This document shows positions 1 to 8,908 of a DNA stretch of 64,000 nt, one piece after another (the stretch's first letter is position 1; each line of letters starts with the position of its first letter). The notes below the pieces were generated by a model. That model made no database searches. It saw only the letters and a list, made by a program, of their open reading frames with translations, and was not told the DNA's origin. The stretch comes from an uncultured bacterium. GTDB taxonomy: Bacteria; Krumholzibacteriota; Krumholzibacteriia; LZORAL124-64-63. The stretch lies in assembly GCA_937910695.1 (NCBI GenBank), contig CALEMW010000068.1, forward strand, positions 1 to 64,000, written 5' to 3'. The position numbers were made by a program, and so were the translations under genes.

Positions 1-3000
1 GCTGGAGGCGCATGTGGTCACAGGTGCTGCCAGACAGGTAACCTACGCTGACCACCGTGTACTTTCCCTTGGCGGCCGCGTCGTTGTCCGTGTCCAAGGA
101 GGTGGGGAACCCCAAGACAGCGTTGGCAGAACCCGTCGCCCGCAGAGTGAACGCGAAGTCTGCCTCGAGGCGGAGGTACTGCTTCCCGGCGTCCGTGTCG
201 TCCTCCTTGTACGCTACCGTGCTGCCCAGCCGGCTGTTGATCTCCGTGATCAAGTTATCCACAGAGGTGGAAGAGCTGGTGAGCGTCACCGACACGTTCG
301 GTCCGTTCTCCAAGGAGAAGATCAGGGTCTTGTTCTGCACCGCCGTCGGGTAGGTCAGGGCCGAGAGGTCCACCGTGCCCTGCACCGGCTGGTATGTGAT
401 CTTCACCACGTCACCAGCGCGTACCTCCCTCTTGTAGAAATCCACCTCATTCCCGCGCGAATACTTGCCCGGGATGGCCAGGTTTGTGGCGAGCTTCTCG
501 CTCACCACCATGTCAGAACCAGACGTCACGACCAGGTTGTTCGGGGGGCTCTCTGAGGATGCCGGGACCACCGTGTGGTTCAGCTCCGGGTCCGGGACGA
601 ACGTCATGTAGGCCGACTCGTCCCCGAAGACATCGTAGCGGAACTCAGCCCAGTCCTCATCCTCCTCTGAGAAGGATCCAAGGACGCTGTTAGGTGGATG
701 CGCGTATGCTCCAGCAGAAGGCAGCGCCGGCGGCCGGTAGGCACCGCGGACCTCAAAAGACGTGGGGGAGAGGAAGTAGCAGCGAGTACGTCCCAAAGAC
801 CTGGTGCCCACGCGCACCGTGGCTCGGACATCCGGCAGGGGGAAGACAGCCTTCCTGTCCTCTCCCACCCAGGATACAAGCAGGCGGCCGGGGGACAGGA
901 CGTCCAGGTGCCAAAAGCCGATGTTGTCCCCCGTGAGGACGTACACGGAACTCTTCTTCTCCACGGCCACCTTGTCCCACGCCACCATGTCCTCCGAAAC
1001 GATCTGGCGGTTGTCCATGTTGTAGGTGGTGGAGAACCCAAAGAAGCTGCTCGCCGTAGACAGCGCATACTGGAGAACGAGCCACCTGGTGGAAGACCGC
1101 AAGGCCAAGAACTCCTTGCCATCCTTTACCACCAGCCCGCCGATGCCTGGGGAGACTGCGTTGATCACGGCCAAGATCTGGTCCCGAGACAGCGTTCCGC
1201 TGAAGTTGTAGATGAGGGGTACACCACCATCGAAAGAAAGGTGCAGAGTGAAGGGGCCCGCCCCAAAGCTCAGACCAGAAGAGATGTCCACCGTCCCCAC
1301 GATCCCAATAACCGCGTCGCCCACCGTCTCGGTGGTCCCCACCCCAGTGTTCACGAACTCAGTGGCCCGGCAGTCCACAGGCTCCGAGTAGGGGATATCA
1401 TATCCGGTGCTCTTCTTGGACGAGTCGAGGAGACCAACGGAGGTCATCCGCAAGAAGGGGAGCTCCACTCCCCCGTACAGGGTGAACAGCTCCCAGTGCT
1501 CCGTGGAGCTGGTCCTCTTCATGGGCGTCTTGAGGACCAAGTACTTACCCCCCGTCCCCGTCACCGCGTCCACGATGTGGTCGCCCTTGTTGGGCGTCTC
1601 CCCCGTGATGCGCAAGACGTCCCCATTGGCGGCCCCGAGGTCTGTCCAGTTGGTCCCCGATGCGGTCAAGACCTGCCTCGAATGGAGGATCGTGCGGAGG
1701 TCTACCCCGCTGCCCTTGGGCAACTTCGGCTCGTCCACCGTCACGTCGATCTCGTCCACGATGTCGTAGATGAGCTTCTCCCCCCAGGCGCCAGGGGCCG
1801 GGGACACAATCAGCTCGGTCCCGGTGGGTTGTACGTGCAGGATGGTGTAGTACCCCGCCACGGGGGCTGACTTGATGCGCAAGGTCATTCCTGGCTTCAC
1901 CTTGCGCTTCTTGAAGTCGTTCGCTGACGTCAGAGACAGATCTCGCACGACCTCCGTGGGGCCACCCGCCAGCTGTGTCTCCAACTTGGTCCCCGACATC
2001 AAGGGAGACTCGTCGTACACCCTGGGTGTAGCGGTCATCTCATCCCCAGGCTCTCCCCCACGGACGAGCAGGTCCATGCAGCCCCCGATGTGCACCTCGT
2101 TCGGCTTGATCACCACAGAGCCATTTGGCCCGTTGGGCTCCAGGATCCCTCCTGGGATCTTGGAGAGGGTCAACTGCTCCCTCCTCACGTAGAACTCCAT
2201 CCCGGTGAGGTTGTCCGCCAGAGTGGAAGCCTTCCTGTCCCACTCGACGATGCGGATGCCCTCCGCAGATTCCACACTTGTGACCCGGTAGTCGACCCCC
2301 TCCACCGTCAGCACGAAGCCCGTGACCGCCCCCACGCTCCCGATCTTCGTCGTGAACGCGGCCGTGGCACTGTAGAACAGCTCGGACCTCCCGTCCCCAT
2401 CACCATCGTCAGCGGTGTAGCCGTCCGTCCCGTAGATGAGCACCGGGCCGAGACTGCCCCCTGAGATAATGTCGCGCTTCATCTCAGGATCTCCATGCCC
2501 CACAGTCTGGAGGTGCAGAAGATCTGAGAAGGTCGTGCCCATCTTGGCGAAGGCGCCCCTCATGTTGTTGATGCTGCGCTCCGAGAGGCTCTTCTCCGTC
2601 CTGGACAGGAGGTCCGAGGGGGTCTCCGTGGGCAGGCCGCTGCGGAAACGAGCCAGGTTGGTGACGCGCACCGCTGAGGACATCCCCGCGATGGACGTGA
2701 GCAGCCCCTTCGCGATGTTGTACTCCTTGCCTGCCTTCTCCGCGATGTAGGCCACGTCCACGTAGTAGAGGCTCCCAGCGTTGTTGAGCATCATCTGCTC
2801 AGCTGTGATGCTCTGGGGGACGGTGGGGTAGAACTTCAGCCCCCCAGTCGTCGAGACGATGTTGCTGGCAGCGAACGTAACCGCCCGCGGCTGAGAGAAG
2901 AACACCCGAGCGGTCCCCCTGGAGAACTCTCCCTTCCGGTGCTCAACAAACTGGTTCGCGGCCAGGGCCTCAGCCTCCTCCGTGGCCAAGATGTCGACGT

Positions 3001-3303
3001 TGGCGAAGCTCTGGTTCTGCTGGAGGTAGCGCACCTCCCGCACGATGGGATCCAGGAGAGCCTCTCCTCCCTTCAGGAGGATGTCGGCCATGGGCTCGGG
3101 GTCCTCCAGGTTCAGTTCTGGGTGGGACTGTGCCAGGCGGGCTCGGATGAACAGCGGGACATCCATCGCGAAGGCGTCCGGCTCAAACCTCCGCACGATC
3201 CTATTTACCACCTGCGTCTGCGCTGGAGATCCCTCCGACAGGTCCACGTCAGGGTCCCACTCAAAAAGTACCTGCTCCACGAAGCTCTTGTCGTTCTGGG
3301 CCA
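1..3303 (-). CDS. Baseplate J/gp6-like protein (3' end off window)
   Basis: Not in the ORF track because its stop lies beyond base 1; reading the minus strand from the ATG at 3303 gives an open frame to the window edge (about 1,100 codons). The stretch 'VAYIAEKAGKEYNIAKG' followed by 'RFRSGLPTETPSDLLSR' fits the core of the baseplate J/gp6 family, which forms the wedge ring around the tail hub in contractile phages. The C-terminal two thirds adds beta-rich modules, at least two with a DNxxxxIN...LGF pattern also found in neighbouring virion proteins. It is much longer than T4 gp6. It follows the gp25-like gene, the usual baseplate pairing. Confidence 0.8.
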
Positions 3304-3304
3304 T

Positions 3305-3955
3305 CTACATCTCCAGGTTGACCACGGCGGCCTTCCCTGACCGGGAGCGCAACAACACGCGCGCGATGAGGGATGTGGTCCTTGGGTCAAATACAGACTC
3401 CAGGATGATGGCTGCTGCCAAAGCCCCGTCGTCCTTGATACTTGTGTTCCTCGTCTGCATGGAGACCAGTTGGGATTTTGTTCTGCGAACACACATGGCA
3501 AACTGGGCGGTCACTCCCCCCGCGTTCTGCTTGGAGAAGTTCTTCCCGATCATCTCCTGTAGACCTCCCCCCGTTCCTTGACTCCAGGCGTCCGTGCCAG
3601 GAGATCGAAGCAGGAGCATGACGAAGGTCTGGACCATGCGCTGGATGCCGGAGACCACTCGTGGGTTATCCGTCAGCTCGAAGGAGAGCCTGCTCGCCTC
3701 TGTCGCGGTGAACTCGCTGCTCAGCACGGAGATGGACAGGATGGTCGCGTCGACCTGTCCAGGAGGCACCTGGGCTAGCAGCCGCGTAGAGCTGGCCACC
3801 ACGAAGCTGGGGGACTCCTCCTCGTTCAGGAAGACCTTGTCCACACTCCGGAAGTCCTCCCCGATGATCTCCACGGTCCTGGGCTCCATACCCGGCACGT
3901 TCTGGGCCGAGTTGATCGGGAGCACATCGTTCATGTAGACGACCTGGAGGTCCAT
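3305..3955 (-). CDS. Probable baseplate wedge protein, IPT-like domain plus gp25/W-like region
   Basis: 216 aa. Residues about 25-65 ('VEIIGEDFRSVDKVFLNEE') look like an IPT/TIG immunoglobulin-type strand pattern. The second half ('MLLLRSPGTDAWSQGTGGG' and a closing 'DPRTTSLIARVLLRSR') matches the feel of GPW/gp25 wedge proteins, where L-T-x-x-G-T and a late D-x-R-T recur. It ends one base before the J-like gene starts, a synteny common in contractile phages. The gp25 assignment is inference from pattern and position; a profile search is needed to confirm it. Confidence 0.55.
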   Translation of the reverse strand: MDLQVVYMNDVLPINSAQNVPGMEPRTVEIIGEDFRSVDKVFLNEEESPSFVVASSTRLLAQVPPGQVDATILSISVLSSEFTATEASRLSFELTDNPRVVSGIQRMVQTFVMLLLRSPGTDAWSQGTGGGLQEMIGKNFSKQNAGGVTAQFAMCVRRTKSQLVSMQTRNTSIKDDGALAAAIILESVFDPRTTSLIARVLLRSRSGKAAVVNLEM

Positions 3956-3956
3956 G

Positions 3957-4361
3957 CTAAATTCCCAAATCTTCTGCGGTGGTGGGCTTGGTCAGTGATA
4001 CCCCTTGAGAATCATTTCCCATCCCGGAACCTTCCGCCGTGTTGACATTTGTATCCTTGGCCTTGGACTCCTCTTCCTTTAGTTCAAAGGAGGACGGGTC
4101 CATCTTCTTGGCGGCCGCTACTGCGCTCTTGACATTCTCCTTGATCTGCTTCACCCGAGTCAACTTCGACGGCCGGAGGGGAGACTGGTCCTTCGTGATG
4201 TCGTCGATGTGCCTCTGCGCCAGGTCAGTGATGCCCAGGGCGAGAGCCGTGCGAGAGTAGTTGCCCCCCATCACAGCTGAGTAACCCTGCTGGACAGCCT
4301 TCCTGATCTTCAGGAGCTCCGCCTGCCTCTTCGCCTCCTTCGTTTTAGCCTTCTCAGCCAC
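3957..4361 (-). CDS. Small virion-operon protein ending in TTAEDLGI
   Basis: 134 aa from the GTG at 4361, chosen over the track's TTG at 4397 because GAGGA lies 8 bases upstream and the overlap with the previous gene shrinks to 8 bases. Lys/Ala/Glu-rich, largely helical, no recognised domain. Its last residues, TTAEDLGI, nearly repeat the TTAADLGI end of the protein at 16821-17441. It lies between the 934-aa protein and the gp25-like gene, so a baseplate or assembly role is likely but unproven. Confidence 0.7.
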   Translation of the reverse strand: MAEKAKTKEAKRQAELLKIRKAVQQGYSAVMGGNYSRTALALGITDLAQRHIDDITKDQSPLRPSKLTRVKQIKENVKSAVAAAKKMDPSSFELKEEESKAKDTNVNTAEGSGMGNDSQGVSLTKPTTAEDLGI

Positions 4362-7158
4362 CGGCCCAGTCCTCTTCGTCGGGGTAGTCGTCCCCAACCA
4401 TTAGGTCAGTCTCGTCGTCCTGATCTGAGAAGTCCACATTGGCGTCCGTCGTTGTGGCCTCACCCTCCTCATACTGGTCATCGTGGTCACTCTCTCGGGA
4501 CGCCGGGAGGTCGTTCTGCACAAGGGCCTTGGCCGCGGCGGCATACTGGCCCTCGTAGGAGGAGCCATCCCGAGAGATCTGGAAGAAGTCGGCCAGCTTC
4601 CCGGAGACGAGGAGATCGTAGGCGCGGTCCATCCCCTTCTCCTTCAGGAACTTCAGGATGCTGTCCACGTTCTGATTCACAGGGATCTGCATCACCAGGG
4701 CGGCCTGGAGGGTGGTGTAAAGGGCATCCAGCTCTTGCAGGACAGTCGTGGCACCGAGGACCGCTCCGGGGTCGGGCTGTTTGTTGTCCACCAGCCTGCC
4801 CACCTGGCGGTCCACTTCATCCAAGCTGGTCGCGAAGGTACTCGCCGACAAGGACGTGCTCCATGTGGTCAAGGCCGCTTTGAGGATCCTCCATGCGGCG
4901 AGGCCGGCGCTCTCGATGATAAACAGGTGCGCCAGGGCATCGTTGCTCACCTCCGGGGTGACCTCCACGTAGCTGTCCCCCACCTCAGTGACCGTGTGGA
5001 CACTTGTCCTCGTAGGGCCCTTGAGTGTGATGGTGTCCGTGACCTCGACGTAGAACGGCGCCAAGATCACAGGCTTCCCTGTGCTCGTGTTGACAAAGGT
5101 GAGCCGGCTCACCGTGCCCCGGACAGTCCCCACGGAGAGACCAACCACTGAGTTGGCCGAGGCCGCGAGCACACCAATCGAAGATGAGAGATCTGTCGCG
5201 GTGCTCACCAGGGTCAGGGCGTCCCGCCTCACAGTCCACTCCTGGTTGTCGGCCGCCGTGGAAGGGCTGACCTCGAGGAAGGGCCTATTCACCGTGAGGT
5301 AGTCGTACGTGGCATCCTGCGTGACGGCTGTGATGCTGTAGTTCCCCTTGTTCTCCCCCGCAGACAGAAGGAGGGTGTCCAACGCCTGCGCTCCGGACCC
5401 CTTCTGAATGCGTAGCTGGTAGGCCGAGCCCACTTTTAGCGCGGTGCCTCCAGGCCCTTGTGCCACAACCTCCTGGGAGAGCGTTGGGGCGGCCCCTGAC
5501 AGGGGCTTGATCTGTCGAAGCAGCTCCTGGCCGTCCATGTCCTTGCCCCGGGCATCGTCTGTTACGAACCCCACAGCGGTCATGGCTTCATCATGTACAG
5601 CAGTGGTCGGTGCCAGCTCCACGGCGCCGGCGGCGCCGGGAGTCGTAGACCAGACCTTGACCCGCTCAGGAGAGCCCGTGTTCAGGGCCCTCAATGAAGC
5701 GTGCCCGTTATCAATTTCCTCCGCCAGACCCATGGGGGTCTTGGTTGTGCTGGTGGTCAGGGTAATTTCCACGGGGGTCATCTTGTCCAGGAGGAAGCGC
5801 AACTTGTTGTTGGCGTCCACCCCCCGCGTCGTGCTGCCCGATTCGCTGGTCTGGTCATCCGAGAAGCCGATGACTGCGTTCAAGGCCCCCGCCCCGATCA
5901 AGATCTCCCCATCACCCAGGGTCTTGTGCTCCAACCTCACCTTGTCCCCTGTAGCCCCCAGGACGGTTAGCACAGTGGAGAGGTAATTCCCGTCCTTGTC
6001 CACGGAGTTGCCCAGGTAGGAGAGCATCTGCCCGAGAGTCGCAGCACCTGTGGGTACAGTGGTGGTAAACCTGGTCCCATCCACGTAGATCTCGAAGGGA
6101 CCGTCCAGAGCCAAAACAGTGAAGGGCCCCGCTGCCGTCCCGGTCAGGTTTGCCTTCTGTGCAGCATGGATGTCATAGGGCCCGGGGCCCCCATTCTCCA
6201 GGTAGGGGAGGTCCGGCGGTGTGAGCGAGCGCACAGCAGGCGTCCCGTTGATCACCAGAGACAGGTCTTTGGCCAGTGTGGTCACCCCAAAGGGTGCGCT
6301 GGTTGTGCCCGTGACCTGTGCTGCCGTCGCCTTCTTCGCCGCAGCTGACACAGACGCGCGGTAGGTGTTTGCACTCGTCCCCTGCAACCGGGGCAGCTCG
6401 GGATCCCGTGCAGTCAACAGGGATGCCCCAGCCGCCTTGGCTGCTTGGAGCTTGAGGAAGGCATCCCGAGAGAGCGCAACCTGCGCGTCAGGAGTCTCTG
6501 CCTCCTCGTAACTCTTCTTCAGCCCCACCAAGCTGATCCTTGCCTTGCGCAAGGTGGTCTTGGCACCCAGGAGCCCCAGGTCCAGGCTCTTGAACACGGT
6601 GAGCATCCCCAAAATCCGGGTCACATCGGCCAAGATGGGCGCGTGGGCGCTCTTCACTCCAGCCAACCCCGCCGGCAACCCGGCGCGAGCTTCCGGAGGA
6701 GACCTGCGCAGCTGCCCGCCCGATCTGATGTTGGGGGCCAGGGATCTCTGTGTGAAGTTATCCACAGCTTCGTCAAAAGCTGTGGATTGTGCAGAAGGTA
6801 TGGCCCCTTTGTTAGTACGAACGTCGTCCATGCGCTCTATTGCGAAGACGGCGTCATGCAAGGAAGACAGGTTATCAACAGGGTGTGTGAAGCGCCCGGA
6901 GTCCTGCACCAGCTCGATGAGGTCCTCCAGAGCCGTCCTGGCTGCGGTCACCTTCTGGCTTGAGAGGTTGGCTGCCAGAGACACCAAGTAGAACACCCCG
7001 TCGGAGTCTCGCGCCAGGGCGGCCCCCGCCAGCTCCATCGTCTGGGAGAACGCCGTGTCCACATCCACGGTTCCCAGGGCATCCCTTTTTGGGGTCACGT
7101 CCCCCAGGGCCACTGCATCAACCGCAGCTTCCAGCTCGGTGTCCTTGAACCCACTCAT
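4354..7158 (-). CDS. Large virion protein, 934 aa, beta-rich with helical ends
   Basis: The first 250 residues are helical and Ala/Leu-rich. The middle (about 290-720) is beta-rich with Gly/Thr repeats and short modules such as 'LNAVIGFSDD' and 'MTAVGFVTDD' that echo modules in the J-like and 312-aa proteins. The last 60 residues are strongly acidic (Asp/Glu). I recognise no enzyme motif. It sits in the baseplate part of the virion operon, so a baseplate or fibre-attachment protein is likely. Confidence 0.75.
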   Translation of the reverse strand: MSGFKDTELEAAVDAVALGDVTPKRDALGTVDVDTAFSQTMELAGAALARDSDGVFYLVSLAANLSSQKVTAARTALEDLIELVQDSGRFTHPVDNLSSLHDAVFAIERMDDVRTNKGAIPSAQSTAFDEAVDNFTQRSLAPNIRSGGQLRRSPPEARAGLPAGLAGVKSAHAPILADVTRILGMLTVFKSLDLGLLGAKTTLRKARISLVGLKKSYEEAETPDAQVALSRDAFLKLQAAKAAGASLLTARDPELPRLQGTSANTYRASVSAAAKKATAAQVTGTTSAPFGVTTLAKDLSLVINGTPAVRSLTPPDLPYLENGGPGPYDIHAAQKANLTGTAAGPFTVLALDGPFEIYVDGTRFTTTVPTGAATLGQMLSYLGNSVDKDGNYLSTVLTVLGATGDKVRLEHKTLGDGEILIGAGALNAVIGFSDDQTSESGSTTRGVDANNKLRFLLDKMTPVEITLTTSTTKTPMGLAEEIDNGHASLRALNTGSPERVKVWSTTPGAAGAVELAPTTAVHDEAMTAVGFVTDDARGKDMDGQELLRQIKPLSGAAPTLSQEVVAQGPGGTALKVGSAYQLRIQKGSGAQALDTLLLSAGENKGNYSITAVTQDATYDYLTVNRPFLEVSPSTAADNQEWTVRRDALTLVSTATDLSSSIGVLAASANSVVGLSVGTVRGTVSRLTFVNTSTGKPVILAPFYVEVTDTITLKGPTRTSVHTVTEVGDSYVEVTPEVSNDALAHLFIIESAGLAAWRILKAALTTWSTSLSASTFATSLDEVDRQVGRLVDNKQPDPGAVLGATTVLQELDALYTTLQAALVMQIPVNQNVDSILKFLKEKGMDRAYDLLVSGKLADFFQISRDGSSYEGQYAAAAKALVQNDLPASRESDHDDQYEEGEATTTDANVDFSDQDDETDLMVGDDYPDEEDWAGG

Positions 7159-7478
7159 CGAACCAGATCCTTCCTGCGCAGCTTCAACACTGTCTCGCGC
7201 GCATGGTCTGGGTCGAGGTCAAGGATCATGCAGATATACTCGAAGGTGGCGAACCTGTCGATGTCCTCCTCCACGACTGGGGGGAGGAAGATCCACTTGT
7301 GTGCATCCCGAAAGATAGCCGCCTTCTTCCCACTGCGGTAGTGCCTGTAGAGGGCGAAGTCCCACGCCGCGCGGCGCAACATCGCTGCCGCCCATGCCCG
7401 GACGCGCTGCATCTCCTCCTCAGCAATGGAGAGGCCCTCTTCCTGCGCCTCCAAAACAATTTCCACCGCTGCGCTCAC
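7155..7478 (-). CDS. Small hypothetical virion-operon protein
   Basis: 107 aa from the GTG at 7478, which overlaps the previous stop as GTGA. The track's longer ORF (207 aa) has a Gly/His-rich N terminus that is only a shadow of the upstream gene. Helical, with a Trp/Arg-rich middle ('RAAWDFALYRHYRSGKK'). It ends four bases inside the next gene. No family recognised; probably a small structural or assembly factor. Confidence 0.7.
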   Translation of the reverse strand: MSAAVEIVLEAQEEGLSIAEEEMQRVRAWAAAMLRRAAWDFALYRHYRSGKKAAIFRDAHKWIFLPPVVEEDIDRFATFEYICMILDLDPDHARETVLKLRRKDLVR

Positions 7479-8407
7479 GACACTGTGATGGGAACTGGCG
7501 TGTACTCGAGTGGCGTGGCCGGGACCTTGACCAGTGTTTCCTCCGCCCGGGCAGCCAAGAGCTGTGCCGACCCCGCCTTGACCCCCTGCACCCGCACGAC
7601 CGTGTCCATCACCATGACCATCATGACAGCTTCGTCCGAGCTCGTGTAGGTCACGTCGTCCCCCGAGGCGCCGGTAAGGGTCCTGCCATCCGAGGCCACC
7701 ACAGTGGGGGTGGTGTCCACAACCGCACCCACCCCCACGGAGAGGGCTGTTGGCGCGAAGGTGATCTTCTTCACCCAAGGGAACAGCAGGTCAAGGAGGT
7801 TGGCGGAGGGGGCATCCGGCACCCGCACATGGCGGACCTCATCCGCGAAGCCTGACAGCTGCGCGGTCACCTTGGCCGTGCGGTACAGGTCCACCACAAC
7901 CCAACCGTTCGCGTCTGTCTGGGCGTACACAGGCCCCAGGGAGACCATGGCCTCGTCCACCTGGATGGGGGAGGCTGCCGAGCGGAAGATGAGGCGAAGG
8001 TTCTTCACGGCCTTGCCCGACAGGTCCCGGAAGAAGGCCGACGCGCGGCACAGGCGGGGATCTGTGGCCGCCGGCCGGGAGAAGTTCTGCCCCTGCACGG
8101 TGAAGTCGTTCTTGCCTGTGGGGGCCCCAGCAGCCGGGCTGTAGATCTTCGCCAGCTGGGGCGTCTTGCTGTCATCCCCCAAGGTGCCATCGAAGGCCAC
8201 CCCCGTCTTGGACAGCCTGAGCTGCACGTCCAGGGGAGAAGAGGCCACGGGGATGGTGAGCTCCGCGATGGCGTCCGACCCTACCAAGCTGCTCTGGTTC
8301 TGGGTGATCAGGGTGGTTCCCGTGACATCGTAAGCACGCACCATCACACCGGCCAGGGCGGCCCCCAACTCATCAGTGGTATATATTTTTACAAGCTCAT
8401 CAGCCAC
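7475..8407 (-). CDS. Virion protein with C-terminal Big_2-like Ig domain
   Basis: 310 aa. The N-terminal part is beta-rich ('LAGVMVRAYDVTGTTLI'), resembling carboxypeptidase-regulatory-like or fibre-attachment modules. Residues about 215-290 ('VDTTPTVVASDGRTLTGAS', then 'VTYTSSDEAV' and 'GVKAGSAQLLAA') fit a bacterial Ig-like group 2 domain, common on phage tails and capsids for weak surface binding. No catalytic residues are evident. It sits between a tagged 163-aa protein and baseplate genes. Confidence 0.7.
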   Translation of the reverse strand: MADELVKIYTTDELGAALAGVMVRAYDVTGTTLITQNQSSLVGSDAIAELTIPVASSPLDVQLRLSKTGVAFDGTLGDDSKTPQLAKIYSPAAGAPTGKNDFTVQGQNFSRPAATDPRLCRASAFFRDLSGKAVKNLRLIFRSAASPIQVDEAMVSLGPVYAQTDANGWVVVDLYRTAKVTAQLSGFADEVRHVRVPDAPSANLLDLLFPWVKKITFAPTALSVGVGAVVDTTPTVVASDGRTLTGASGDDVTYTSSDEAVMMVMVMDTVVRVQGVKAGSAQLLAARAEETLVKVPATPLEYTPVPITVS

Positions 8408-8416
8408 GACAACCTC

Positions 8417-8908
8417 CTACGCGAACGCCATGCCAGTGCCCATCTGGGACCGCCTAGGGGCGTTGCGCACCTGGTCTTGAACAGACGGCGTAGCCTTGCG
8501 CACCGCCGAGCCCACTGCCCCCGCAGCACGCTTGGCTGCTGGCGTTAGTGCGGGAATCACCTCAGGAGCAAGGTGCAGCGCGGCCGCCCCCAGGGATCCA
8601 CCCTTTGCAGCTCCAGCCATGGCCGCGTGAGGCAGGCCCCGCGCGATCTCCCCACCGTGATGGCCATACCGCCCAGACCCGGCCATCGCAGATCCCAACT
8701 CGGTCTGGGCCGCGTTGTAGGCGCTCCGCGTGCCGTCCACCACCTTCCGGTAAAGGCCCGCCTGCTTCAACAACTCGTACACGACCTCGTTGGTCTCAGC
8801 CAGCTTGTGTAGCTCGTCCAAGGGCAAACCGAGTGAAGCCAACCTCCGCGTCGCCGCGATCTTTACCATCTCATCCTGGAAGGCCCCCAACATCACTGTA
8901 TTCATCAT
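8417..8908 (-). CDS. Tag-bearing protein (FQDEMVKIA) with glycine-rich C-terminal half
   Basis: 163 aa. The start ATG overlaps the previous stop as ATGA. The N terminus 'MLGAFQDEMVKIA' carries the short motif seen in five other products in this window. The middle is helical; residues 80-140 are Gly/Ala-rich ('GLPHAAMAGAAKGGSLGAA'), like a membrane-interacting or flexible segment. No enzymatic domain is seen. Inference: a minor virion protein whose N-terminal peptide acts in sorting, analogous to T4 internal proteins. Confidence 0.7.
   Translation of the reverse strand: MMNTVMLGAFQDEMVKIAATRRLASLGLPLDELHKLAETNEVVYELLKQAGLYRKVVDGTRSAYNAAQTELGSAMAGSGRYGHHGGEIARGLPHAAMAGAAKGGSLGAAALHLAPEVIPALTPAAKRAAGAVGSAVRKATPSVQDQVRNAPRRSQMGTGMAFA

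Noticed and set aside
698-1870. 390-aa plus-strand ORF
   Set aside because: Antisense shadow of the baseplate J-like gene, whose frame is open across the whole region.
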